From NCBI GenBank assembly GCA_018466975.1, contig CM031562.1, positions 1,736,001 to 1,800,000 on the forward strand: 64,000 nucleotides of DNA, written 5' to 3'. The translations under genes and the position numbers were made by a program. This document shows, one piece after another, positions 1 through 10,948 of the stretch (position 1 is its first letter; each line of letters opens with the position of its first letter). The DNA comes from Sparassis latifolia. Taxonomy: Eukaryota; Basidiomycota; Agaricomycetes; Polyporales; Sparassidaceae. The notes beneath the pieces were generated by a model. The model was given only the letters and a program-made list of their open reading frames with translations. It was not told the DNA's origin and made no database searches.

Positions 1-203
1 AAAGCAGGTAGGCCTTGCCCGCTTGAAGAGCCAGCACTAAAAACACGTCGGAGAGCAAGACTTGCCGAAGCACCGTCCTGTAGCACATCACACTATCAGA
101 GAAGGAAAAGTGACAGTGGCTGTAATTGGACTCACGACTTAGCAAGAACCGCCGGAGGATCCAATGCAACTTTATGCCGCGTGCGAGGATCTGGCGCGTC
201 CAT
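1..203 (-). CDS. Partial gene cut by left edge, hypothetical protein
   Basis: A minus-strand reading frame begins at ATG 201-203 and runs off the left edge. The first exon (136-203) starts MDAPDPRTRHK and ends at a GTGAGT donor (130-135). After a 58-nt intron with a CTACAG acceptor, the second exon (1-77) continues in frame with no stop, giving STVLRQVLLSDVFLVLALQA. The intron length matches the other genes of the window, and the joined frame is what makes the call credible. The visible 48 residues contain no motif I recognise; the second exon is hydrophobic and could be the start of a helix. The start lies 338 bp from the stop of the neighbouring transcription factor gene, which is on the same strand. 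Function unknown. Confidence 0.5.
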
Positions 204-540
204 GGCAAAGATGTTTTACAGACGCAGCTTGCGCCACAATAGAATGCAAAGAAGCAGGAAATTTGCGTTGCTCAGAGGTTAGAAAACAAAGAGAGAGCAG
301 GACCTAGACGCAGTACTTTGGCTCTTCAGTTTGTCTTCAGCGGTAGGTGTAGCATTGTCACGTGCTGCGTCGCGTCGCGTTATATGAGCGCTTAGTATCC
401 GTTCAGTATGCGCGTCATCGAGAAATCCAAGAAAGCCATCCGCAAATATCCACTAATTCACTACTGTACATACTGTAGATCGACATCGATACCTATAGAG
501 TAAATCTCTGGAACAAGTATGGCTCGAACTACAAACGTAT
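204..540. other. Intergenic stretch, no gene seen
   Basis: This spacer holds the 3' end of the transcription factor gene and the probable promoter of the left-edge gene. Short open frames here are not supported by splice sites or composition. It includes a GTCGCGTCGCGT-like run near 368-380. I see no RNA gene. Confidence 0.5.
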
Positions 541-3500
541 CTACCCCGCACTATACTGTGCAAAGAGATTTGACCAGGCCGAATGCACATGCGCCTCCGG
601 TGGAGCGGCCATTTCCTGAGGAATGTAGGCTGCCTGCATCGGAATATCTTGTAGCTGGTAAGTGGAGTATTGCGCCGCTGGGTCCATGACCATCGCAGGT
701 TGCATATGTTCATAGCTGCCGTACATCGGCCACTGCACATGCATCTCCTGGTACGGAGGGTAATCATAGACATCCTGGACAGGCTGCTCGTAACCTTGCC
801 ACTGTGTCGGAGCTTCCATCATAGCTTGATGGATATGGGCCTGGGGGACGGAGTCAGGGGCAGGCGGAGGCGTGTGCTCTAGCTCAGCATATGATCGTGG
901 GCTGTAGTCTCTCGGGCTCGAGGCCGCCTGCGATGGCGATGAAGGTAGCGAGGGTGACTTTCGTGACACCAAACGTGTTTTTCCCCCAAGTGCCGCAAAT
1001 CCTCGTCTTCCTTCGTCACTGGGGGTGAGGCGCGAGTAGGAGGTATCGACGCCAATGCCCTCGACTGGTGCTCCGACACTGACACCAGCGCTCTGCCTTT
1101 GAGCTTCTGCAAGACCGGCTGCGACAAATATAATGCACTCTGACGACCCCAATAGCATGGAACTTACCAGAACTTTGGCCGCATGTGGGTTACTGGAAAC
1201 CGCTTCAAAGAGTTTGTATGCGGAGTCAAGATGAATGAGAGCAGATGCCGACAACACCAATTTTGGACACTTGGTTGGTATCGAACCCAGCACGATCTGA
1301 AAGCGATTACGATCAGGGAAAGCGTAATACACGAAGTGGAGATAACATACCGCGCACGAGAAGACATGGGTGAATAGAAACCACATGCGCTGAGTCAGTC
1401 CTGGATGCTGCGAGTATAAGCTCTTCACCAGAGCGACAAACGAACAGGCACTATTGTACGCTGCAAGGACGGACGGCGCATACTTGCTTCCGAGCGGATC
1501 GTCCGGATGATCTTCCACAGCCCTCGCGAAGTAACCTCTATGAATATAAAATATCGCTGGAAAAAGTTTGCGGTTAACAAATGCCATCCTTGAATCTGAT
1601 GACGCCACCTACTAATTTCTCTGATAGCAAAGGCGATATATCGCTGCATGGTCAACTCAACGGGTGCAGTTGCAGTATCCATCTCCAACTTCGCTTCTCC
1701 AAATCCAGGGACCCGTAGTGAAGGCGGGACATAGAACTCCCGGACCTTTTTGTCGAGGTTTTGAATAATGCGATAGCTAGGTACACGCGCACCGAAGGCT
1801 TGCTCGTGCACGATGTTGAGACAGCGGGACGAGAAGCGGTGCTTCCATGCAGCAACTATGGGGAGCAGATGGAGATGAGCGTGCCGAAAGGTAAACTGGT
1901 GCTTCATGATATGAACGCACAGGACATCTCAGTTTCGTCCTGATCGGTCTTGGTGGGCTCCTCGGCAAACTGGCAGTCGATGAAGGCGGTCGCAAACGAC
2001 GGGGGTCGCCCGAACGTAAGGCTCTACCGTCGTCGACTGAGAAGACCATCAACGACAGCAAAAAGCAACAACGCACCTGCCATGAGTCGTAAGTGTGCAG
2101 TTCATAGAAAAGAGCGCGTCGCCGGGTCGTTTCGTGTGGGTCAAGGTTCCACTTGCCACTGTCGCGGTCTGAGGAAGTATGGCATCAACGCAGCTCACAG
2201 TCAGAGAGGTTCGGGAAGACCTACGGAGTCCGAGCTGGGAGGAAGCCGATCAAAATCTATTCCCAAGAAGACGGATAAGTCCTGGACTCACACTTTGGGC
2301 CAATTTGACCGCAATTCCCATTAATGCCCACCGCGGGCCGTCAACGAAGGATAAAAACATGAAGTGACACATGAGGATCTGCTCACGTGTGATCAGCAAT
2401 AATCCGTGGACATCGGATGAACCACTACTCACCAGAGCTTGGATGGCCGCGATTGACTGGGATTCCAAGATGGAGTCTAACGACAGCGCGGCGCGCCCCA
2501 GCTGATAATAGCGTGTTGCCTCCGGCGAGAGTTGAGGTTTTTCCAAATCAAGCAAGGTGCCCATTGCCATGACCATGAATACAATTGCGAGCTTGTGTGC
2601 GTCCATAGGACTCGGGCTCGGGCTCTGATCGGACGACGTAACTGACTCGTAGAATCGCGACAAAATGCTACCGTAAAATTCTGATTTAGGTACTGGAGTG
2701 TACCTGCCGCTTGAGCGTCAGCAAGCGACGAGAATGCGCTTATCAATGACGTACATCCAGCCGGCGTGTCTGTAGTAAATTTCAGCAAGACGGTGTGCTT
2801 CAGAGGCTTCTGGAAGTAGATCCAGTATAGAAGCACGGACGATCTCCAGACTTTGGTTCACACTTGGGGAAAACGGGAACGTATGGCTCAACCAAGGTAT
2901 GTCTGTTGGAAGTGAGATCTGCGGGCTCTCGCCCGAGTGTTCGTCACCTTCCTCATTCTGCGCAATGGTTATTAATGCTGACGATTGTATGAATTATCTC
3001 AGCATACCTGCAGCAGGTACTGTGGCGGCAGAATTAGCGAAGCGATGAAGAAGTCGGGAACCAATACATACCCAAGCATTCGCGGTCGTGCCGAAGAATG
3101 TTGTGTGTCCAGATTCGGTTATCGATCTGGAGGATGTTACACGTTAAATTGGTGCAAAACGGTCGGGACTCACAGTGAGCCGACCGCGTCTATAGCTTCT
3201 GCAACCTCTGGCTCCGGTTCCTGCGTTGCTGCTTGCGCCTCCCTCTCTAATGGCCGCTTTATTTGCAGAAGCTCTTCTGACAAAAGGGTATGAGGCTCGT
3301 GTGAGATGGAATTATGAGCCTCTGCGAGAGCATCTTCTAGTTGTCTCACGCGATTCGCGAGAATGGTTATTTTCTCATGCAGGACTTCAGTATTCGCGAG
3401 GACGAATCTAGATACAACACGTTGGTACAGCACTTCGGGAACGAAAAACACGTCAGTACCTGTTGCCCTTCCCGGTTGTGAGGGAGCCTGAAAAGGTCAC

Positions 3501-3807
3501 ATGAAATAATGTTGGCTTGTCTGGACACGGAGCCGCTTACCGTCGGGACATATGGCGGCGCAGCCTTTCTTCACGCAACTGGAGCAAGGAAAAACTCTTG
3601 AGCATCTTACGGAAGGGCAAAACGTAAGTTCCAACGGAGTACAGAAAAGTACGACGAGCACGGACTTGAGCTTAAGACTTTGATGTCGAGATCCGGTCAG
3701 AGAGATTCGGAAAAGATGAAGGGACGAGCGTACCGCCTACACTCGGCGCAGGAAAGCGGGGCGTTGCGTCGTTTAGTTCTACTGACGAGAGAGCTGGTGG
3801 ACGACAT
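541..3807 (-). CDS. Zn(II)2Cys6 fungal-specific transcription factor
   Basis: Predicted DNA-binding regulator of the binuclear zinc cluster class, acting in the nucleus; target genes unknown. It starts at ATG 3805-3807 (MSSTSSLVSRTKRR). Exon 1 (3734-3807) ends in CAECR; after two introns the cluster continues LKLKCSRVFPCSSCVKKGC and AAICPDG, so all six cysteines are present in C-x2-C-x6-C-x5-C-x2-C-x6-C-like spacing although split over three exons. A coiled-coil linker follows (ITILANRVRQLEDALAEAH, near 3300-3370). The fungal trans domain lies around 2250-2663 (AMGTLLDLEKPQLSPEATRY) and extends to about 1150 (FTHVFSC). The C-terminal tail is rich in Pro, Gln, Tyr and Met. Near 1080-1020 two frames must be joined; a GTCAGT donor and CCCCCAG acceptor 64 nt apart do this. 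At least eight exons. Shares a 97-bp upstream region with VMA12. Confidence 0.85.
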
Positions 3808-3849
3808 TGTTTACATTGACGAGGACGGAAGCAGCCAAATACAATGAGT

Positions 3850-3857
3850 TATATATA
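3850..3857. promoter_or_regulatory. TATA-like run in the TF/VMA12 divergent promoter
   Basis: The run TATATATA sits in the middle of the short spacer between two divergent start codons (3807 on minus, 3903 on plus). It reads as a TATA box on both strands, about 45-50 bp from each start codon, so it could serve either gene. No transcript start is visible from sequence alone. Confidence 0.35.
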
Positions 3858-3902
3858 TGGCAGCTGTCACACCTACTACCACCGTCGTGATCAACGTCTA
3901 GT

Positions 3903-4716
3903 ATGCAAACCACGCGTCGCCCAGCGAGTACACAGCCCGACCTCGTCCTCTCACTCGAGCCCCATCTCATCAACGTTCTCCGACCACTTCCTCCTCTGCT
4001 CCCCCCAGAGCTCGCATCGCAGCTATCTACCGTCCTTCCTCCCGACGGCCCCGTTTCCTCGCCGACGATATCCTATGCACTTCTCTCCTCCATATCTCGC
4101 TGGGCTCGTTCCCCAACTGGCGAGGTAGCTCTCCGATCCCACTATCCTCCTCTCCAGCCGCACGATTATGCTATGGTCCCAATGCTTGCTGGCGCCCGCA
4201 CCTCTCCGCATCGCAAATTCCCTTCATCGCCAGCTTCCGACAGTCAGGCTGTCGTTTCACGCCAGGAACTCAATGACAGACGTGCTATCACCGCGCTTGT
4301 AAATGCTCTGTTGAGTGTCGGCGGATCAGGTGCTGCCACCTGGTGGGCCGCTGAGAAACTTGCGTGGAAGGACGAATGGGTGAGTGTTCGTACTCGATCG
4401 TACGCTGAACATAGTCCTGACTCCGTTGGGCACGCAACAGAAGGTATCGTTAGCCCTCCTCGTCTCCCTCGTCGTCGCTACGTCTGAAGCTATCCTTTAT
4501 ATCATCTGGGAAGCTCGCCGCTCAAAAGTTTCAACCAGGAATGGTGTGGCCGTCCATACCGATCCTCGTGCCTCTGCACCTAGCCACGAGAAGGAGTGCG
4601 ATAACGTTGCCACCTCAACGGCTGTAAATGTGTGCAATGACTCTGTAGTTAAATCAGGGGCTCTATTTCACCGGGATGCACAGACGACCTCGCAGAAATA
4701 TACTACCGTTGATTGA
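3903..4716 (+). CDS. VMA12: V-ATPase assembly factor, Vma12/TMEM199 family
   Basis: Predicted ER membrane protein that helps assemble the membrane sector of the vacuolar proton pump. Two exons: 3903-4379 and 4441-4716, with a 61-nt intron (GTGAGT...CAACAG) that falls between codons and keeps the frame. The N-terminal part is a soluble domain with an Arg-rich segment (RQELNDRRAITALVNALLSV), followed by two hydrophobic segments: SVGGSGAATWWAAEKL, then VSLALLVSLVVATSEAILYI. This order (soluble domain, short helix, W-rich loop, second helix, basic end) is that of Vma12. Length about 250 residues, usual for the family. The C-terminal tail after the second helix is hydrophilic and not conserved in my memory. 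Upstream spacer is shared with the Zn2Cys6 gene; LEO1 follows on the same strand after 128 bp. Confidence 0.8.
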
Positions 4717-4844
4717 GAATCATCTGATTCCCACAAACTTTACAGCATGTAGCTGAAGTACATCCTCTAGCTATGCTTTTAGTGTGAGTTGGTAGGGCCA
4801 TGTGAACGTTGGGCTTGTAGAGAGTTGACGCCACGAAGGAAGGC

Positions 4845-6656
4845 ATGGAACGACCCAGCGCTACGAACGAACGTTTCCAGTGGACGCCACCGTCACCCTC
4901 TCACCACCGTGACCACTCCTCTGAAATGTCTTTGGCAGACGCTCTCGTATCCCCAGTCCCGCAAACTCAGGCTCACCATCTCGAAGATGTTGACGACCCT
5001 AGCTCCCCCGAAGACGTCGTTGCTGAGGACGAGGAGATGCATGACCTTTTTGGCGAAGACGCCGAGCCCGTTCTAACCAAGACCGAAGAGTACGCTGCAT
5101 GTACTTACTTTTCGTCCTTGTGTTGACCTTCCCCAAGTTCTGCTACGCCCGCATCCTCGGAACCCATCGATAATGCCGACCGTCTGTCCTCCCCCGAACG
5201 CAAGCATAGGGAAGCAATGGAGTATGCCGAAGGAGATGAGCCCGAGCATGTAGTCGAACAAGTGCTCGAAGCCGACGCTGCTATTCCCAATATCCCTGTT
5301 CCAAGAAGCTCGGATGGTAACGTAGGTATTTCGTCTCTTCGGCTGATCCTTAGCCTCTGAATCGTTGGCGTGCCTTAGTTCTGGGTCATTCGCATGCCCA
5401 ACTTTGTCAAGGTGGACTCCAAGCCGTTTCACTCTGATACGTATCTAGGACCAGAACAAGAGGATGAGGAGGCGCAGTTGCCAGAGACCCTTCGAGAGAA
5501 GAGTATGTCCATCAAGCTCAAAGTCGAAAACACCATTCGGTGGCGTTGGGTCAAGGACGAGAACGACGGGGACGTAAGTTCCACATCACTCGTGTTCTTC
5601 GTACTGCGTGTATTTACTTTCTACCTCCGCTTTTGCATTTAGCGCAGACAGTCAAACAGTCGTGTCGTTCGATGGTCCGACGGGTCTCTCAGTTTGCAGC
5701 TTGGAAAGGAGCTTTTCGACATCACGCAAACCATTGACACCTCTGGTGCAGTTCCGCGTCAAGCTATTGGTGGTTCACAGCCGCAGTTACCCTCGCAGAG
5801 TGTTCCTCCGCTATCTCAGCAATCTCAAAGTGCCAGCGGACCTGCGAAGTCGCAAGGGCTAACCTATCTCGTTGCGCAGCACAAGCGCGCGGAAATTCTG
5901 CAGTGTGAGGCGTTGGTTACCGGCTACATGTCACTGCGTCCGACGGGTATGCAATCGGAGACTCATAGAATGCTCGTCCGCGCTGTTGGTCAAAAACATA
6001 ACAAGGTCGCACGCCTACGCATGGCGCCTGACCCAACCGTTGACCCCGAACGCGAGAAGATGGAACTCCTCAAGATTGCTTCCAGGAAGCCGAAGAAAGC
6101 GAGAGGCGAGGATGACGGATTGGGTGGTACACGAAGACGACGGGCGAACTACTCAAGGAAGAGGACTGGCGACGATATGTGGTCAGACGATGAAGAGGAG
6201 GCTGTATTTGGAGGTGCTTCGGATGAAGACTACGACGGTGGCGCAACTGCTAGCAAGGCAAAAAGGTCGAAAATGAGCAGCCAGGAGAGCAAAAAGGGTC
6301 CTGGTGAATATCAGACAGACGATTTCCTCGTCGCCGATTCCGAGGAGGAAGGCGGAGACTCGGATGGTGGTCGTCGCAAACGAACGCGTAGTCGGACACA
6401 ACACCATGAAGAGGGTCGGAAAGATGACCTAGAGAGATTGGAGGCCAAGATTGATCGACAGGAGATGGAAAAGAAGCGCAGGCGAGAAGCCAGTGACAAC
6501 ACGATTATGCCGGGTGTTTCGGAGTTGGATACTGGCGAAGCTATGATGGATGTCGAGAGCGAAGAGGAGGACGCGGAATTTACTGTGCGCCGCACTCGCA
6601 GCGTTCCCGGAGCACGAAAGAGGAGAGCAATTGAGATCGGAGACGAGGAGGAATAA
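4845..6656 (+). CDS. LEO1: Paf1 complex subunit Leo1
   Basis: Subunit of the RNA polymerase II-associated Paf1 complex, which acts in transcription elongation and histone modification in the nucleus. Four exons: 4845-5089, 5138-5321, 5379-5573 and 5643-6656; all junctions have GT...AG ends and keep the frame. The conserved Leo1 core starts with WVIRMPNFVKVDSKPFH, passes VENTIRWRW and VVRWSDGSLSLQLGKELFDI, then AEILQCEALVTGYMSLRPTG and RMLVRAVGQKHNKVARLRM. The N-terminus is acidic (DEEMHDLFGEDAEP), as usual in Leo1, and the C-terminal 180 residues are a charged KR/DE tail (KRTGDDMWSDDEEE) with likely nuclear localisation segments. Predicted length about 545 residues. The stop codon lies only 39 bp from the stop of the convergent CTR86-like gene, so the 3' ends of the transcripts probably overlap. 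Confidence 0.92.
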
Positions 6657-6695
6657 TTGTATACTGTGATGTATCTGTACATTTGTATGATGTCG

Positions 6696-8894
6696 CTATG
6701 TTCCGACACGGTTACCCATCGCGTCCCATCTTCCAACTGGCTTCATCTCATTGACTACTGCCTGATTCTCTGCATTGTCTTGCAGTAGGTTATTCAGTGC
6801 GAGGATCGCATGTTCCCTTAGATCTGATCATAATACATCAACAGGATGACACTTGTAGCATAATTCTCCATTTACACGTACAAGGGTTTTGGTCGTCAAT
6901 CACGCACATGTTCATGATGACAGGGATTCCACCACAAAGGCGAACACGGTCTTGTACAGGATGGTTGTGTGCACAAAGGATGCCGAGAAGGCGAACTAAA
7001 TCTCGCTTAATGTAAACGAGCCCTAGAGGTGGAGATTCTTGTTGAAGAGCTTCAGATCCTGGAGGAGCAGGTCGATGTGCCACTTTTCCTAACATGATAC
7101 GTGGAATGAAAATATCGAGGAGGCGTAGAGTTTCTTTTTAATGGTATGACAAAATCAGCATGACAGTATGAAGCAGTGGAACGTACCAACTAGATCCTCC
7201 GCGAAATCCTGACCATCAGCCGTATGTACTTCAGAGATATACCGTCTTGGAGAACGGAGATCACTGGCACGATTTGCTCGGGTGGAGGGTGCGTCAGCAG
7301 CTGGTGCATCCAGTTCAGCGGCCAACAAGATTGACGTTAGACACTGCACAACTAGTACTAGCGCCTCGCAGACTTTGGGCAGTAATAGATCAATTTCTTG
7401 TGGATTCCGGTAACCCGGTGGTTCCATAGGCGTTTCAGAAAGTGGAAGTGATATCGATGCTTCGGACAGGCCAAGATTCACCCTTTCTGAAGCTGCAGCA
7501 GTCCCAAGTGTGCTTTTTATAGCTATCTTCATGTGTCGGGACAACGAAAAGAAGGTGGACGTCAGCATCTGAAGAAGTTCATCGTTCTCCCCCACGACTT
7601 CTCGGTAGGGAAGGGATTGCAGATACGAGTCTAGGAGCTTGAGTAGTGTTGTCTGATGCGGTGATATAACCTCACCAACCCTACGGAAAGCGTAAATAAG
7701 AATAACGAAAGTAAAGGTCTAGATATACTTACACAGCAATTCTCATATACAATTTCTTGACTAGACCGGCTTTGAATAGGCGGACTAAGATTTGATAACT
7801 ACAATCGCACCAAACGGTCGTGAACGCAAGGAACTGAGCATCAACAATCATGGGACCGAAATGTGGACGACGATGAACCACATACCCAACATCGAACGCT
7901 TGACTGTGATGAGTAGACTCTTCAGCGTCAAAAAGCGAGAGGATGCAATCAAGTAAAGAGATGCATATGCGGGGTCCGGTGGCGCTTGTGATTAACATCT
8001 CTCTAGAAGTGAAACATGAGGATTCGTGCATCAGCGAATAATCTGGGAACCATACGCTCTCTCTTGACTATTGTGGATTAGATTCAAGATCAAAACAAAC
8101 GTTGTAGAGACGGTTTTGGCATCAGGAGACGCGCACAACCGACTGTATGGTAGTGAAACCGACAGTATGACGAATGAGTGCTAACGAGCAGAACACTGGA
8201 TACGCACATGAGAATGGAATCTTTCTGTGGAAGCTGAGTGTAGATGCTCCACAGTCTCTGCGAAAGTGCTTCATTGGTAGTGACAATGTTGGATAATGTC
8301 TGTACCAACATCCGCGTAATTTCAAATGCTGAGGATTTCAATACGTATCGAAACTGAGCAAATGGTTAGCGAAGGACTTACACTTTGGATCTTGCATCAC
8401 GGAGAACGAGGTGTACCGATGAACTAGCTTCCTGATGGCTGGTTCATTATCACTACAAGAAATAACGCAGACGTAGTGAAGGGCCAGTATGTCACGATAT
8501 ATTTTCAATTTACTAACAAAGCTCTTTCCTGGTTAGACGGCACTCCCGCGGAGAGATTTCGCGTGAATCGAGCAACACTGAGACATAGAAGGGCAGACTG
8601 TTGCTCATCGACAGGTCCGACTCCTTCATATGCATCGACTGTTTGAACCCAAAGATAGCGTAAGGTAGGCCATATACTGGAATCGTCAGCCTGGCAAAAA
8701 TTTGCCTGCTGGTCGTTGGCCAAGGCTATAGATTGCAGTATGCGTGAAAGAGTAACGCACCTGTTGCTCTGATCTGCGGCCAGTAGCGTTGAGCATTCGT
8801 CAAGTATGTTGACGATTCCAAGGACGGATTGGTGGTCAAGTACAGTGACAAAATCGCTTAGTGCACGGATGCGAGACTGAGCCAGGACATTCAT
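6696..8894 (-). CDS. CTR86: Ataxin-10 / Ctr86 family protein
   Basis: Member of the ataxin-10 family of armadillo-like helical proteins, to which yeast Ctr86 belongs; the molecular role in fungi is not settled. The diagnostic C-terminal domain is clear: VYIKRDLVRLLGILCAHNH, VQDRVRLCGGIPVIMNMC, IDDQNP, then after an intron (GTACGT donor, ATCAG acceptor) YLREHAILALNNLLQDN and NQAVVNEM. The stop is TAG at 6696-6698. Upstream exons at 7155-7595, 7729-8031, 8090-8341 (ITRMLVQTLSNIVTTNEAL) and 8505-8894 encode the helical repeats. The start at 8892-8894 (MNVLAQSRIRALSDF) is the first ATG of the last open frame; a short extra 5' exon ending at a CACAG/GTAAG junction near 8921 cannot be excluded. It converges on LEO1. 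Confidence 0.85.
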
Positions 8895-9148
8895 CGAGAC
8901 TCGAGAGGACCTGTGGTCTTACCTGTGGTGGCACACGAGCGCTGATTAGGATCAAGATTAGATCCGGAGAAAACGCCAATCTATGGGCGTCTATGTACAA
9001 AGTACTCAGTCCTATGTACTACTTGGTATTATTATCCGATCCTGCTACGGTACGTACAATGCATACACAAAGAGAGGTTCGCATATCGAATATGTCAATC
9101 CGAGGTCAGACACTCGTCCACCCAAAGATCCATATGAGAAAGTCATTA

Positions 9149-10583
9149 TCATCCACTGGCAACCATCGCAATCGCCTTCACTTCGTCATGAGCTTCATAC
9201 AATAGCACCTCGCCGTCTTGCACCAGCACGCTCGTACGAGGCATCTCCGATGCTGGGCTCACGGGCTCGGGAGAGGAATCAGCGATGGATGATGTGTCGG
9301 ACCCTATGAACGACGGCTCCTGCTGCATGGGACGTGGACGTGGAGCCGACGATGTGGAAGAAACGCTGGCCCGCGGACTGAACATACCACCCAATTTCTT
9401 CGAGAGCGGACCTCCCTGAGTCATCGCAGGCGATGCTGATCCAGAAGGTGGAGAGGGGGCTGAAGGCGGAGCAGTATCTGAGGTGTTCCACAACTTGAAC
9501 CCCCATCTAGATGCACTGCTCACGCTCTTCCTTCCGGCGGAGTCCTGGGAGCTATTTGCGGACACAGGCGGCGGCTTCGCTGCAACTGAGCTCCTAGTTG
9601 TCTGTTCTCCTACACTGTTCTCCGCAATGAACGTACGCAGCGCCCTAACGCACATCTCCGAAGCCTCCTTCGCTTCCTGAGCCTCGCCAAGCTCATGCCT
9701 CGTCTCCTCAAGTTGATCCTTGACTGTCTCGAGCTCCTTGCGAAGCACCTCCACCTCAGAGGCATCAACAAGCCTCGCAGGTTCAGGAACAGCGCCCGTT
9801 CCAAACCCGAAAAAACCAGACGCTCGTCGCCCATGGGCAGGTGCAGTGAGGGCCGGTTGCGAGAATTCTACTGGGGACCTGGGAGAGGCAGGCCATTGAC
9901 CATGGTCACCAAAGTGCGGGGCACTCATTATGAGACTCGTGTCCGAGACTGAAGAGATTCGCCGATGGCCGGTGCGGCCTGCAGAGGATCCGGTCAATGG
10001 AGTGAAGGATGCGCGTTTCGATGTGGGCGGTCCGCTGAGCATTGGCTGCCCGGCCCGAGACAAATCCAGCGTAAGATTCGACATTTGGCTCATGCGCCGA
10101 CTCTCGGTCTGCAGTCTCATGAGACCCCGTCTATATTCCGTGTGAAGCCGCTGGGTCAGGATGAGTGCAGTTGGTAAATATAGACACGTACCTGCTCTCC
10201 TCGACCTTGCCGCGGAGCATAGTAATAGCATCTTCGTCTTCCTGAATCTTATTCTGCGCAGCCGCAAGTTCTGCTTCGAGATGGACGCACTTCTCGGCGA
10301 CAATGGTCAGCGCTTCCTGCGTGTCTTGTTCACGCGACTTCGTCTCGACGAGAAGGTTGGAGAGGCCGTCCCGTTCCTTCGTCAACTCCTCGACAGACAT
10401 GCGGAGCTGCGTGATTAGAGACGCCAGCACATGGGTATCCAGGGACCGTGGACGTCCCACGGAAGGAGAATTAGGGAGAGATTCAGCCTCCAGTTGGTGC
10501 TCGAGCTCGAGCGTAAGGTCTATAGAATGTGGTCGCGTAAAGTCGTGCGAGAGGTCTTCTACGCTATCCTTGTAGTCGGACAT
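9149..10583 (-). CDS. Serine-rich coiled-coil protein of unknown function
   Basis: I do not recognise this family. Two exons: 10192-10583 and 9149-10130, joined by a 61-nt intron whose GTACGT donor and TATAG acceptor keep the frame (codon AGA across the junction). The protein of about 457 residues starts MSDYKDSVEDLSHDFTRP. Two heptad-rich segments are visible: residues about 50-130 (LITQLRMSVEELTKERDGL, ELAAAQNKIQEDEDA) and about 245-290 (EVLRKELETVKDQLEETRHE). Between and after them are low-complexity Ser/Pro/Ala stretches with basic pieces such as RRASGFFGFGTG and a Trp-Gly-Phe motif (SRWGFKLWN). This layout suits a cytoskeletal or membrane-tether adaptor, but that is only a guess. It lies downstream of the CUE/CCCH/SMR gene on the same strand. 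Confidence 0.75.
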
Positions 10584-10948
10584 GGTAGTAGTAGTGGTGA
10601 TAGAGATGAAGGATGAATGATAAATGATAAATGATAAACGAGGGATGCAGAAGGCGGTGGCAAGGCGAAGCCTGCCCGCTATTGGGGAGGGCGGTGATGC
10701 GTGTTGCGGTGAGACGAGCAAGCAATTGCTCGACGCGACCTTCCAAGTGAAACACCTAGTCTACCTAAGTCTACCGCATCTGGCCCGTCGCAAAGTACAA
10801 CGAACGGTGAAAACATTCTTCCTGTGAAAATCTACATATACATCCATTTCCGTCCTCTGGGGGAGTCTACCACAAAACTAAATATACAAGTCTCTTCGAA
10901 TTCCGTCACAATGTCTTCAAGTGGCTTTCTTTGGACCTACACTTGCTT
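10584..10948. other. Intergenic stretch between two minus-strand genes
   Basis: Holds the promoter of the coiled-coil gene. The most visible structure is an ATGATAAATGATAAATGATAAA tandem (10614-10637, about three copies of a 10-bp unit) just upstream of its start codon, probably in the 5' leader. No gene seen. Confidence 0.5.

Noticed and set aside
879..1127. Apparent frameshift in the Zn2Cys6 factor between the KVLPVLQKLKGRAL frame and the AALGGKTRLVS frame
   Set aside because: A 64-nt intron with a GTCAGT donor and CCCCCAG acceptor joins the two frames, so no defect is needed.
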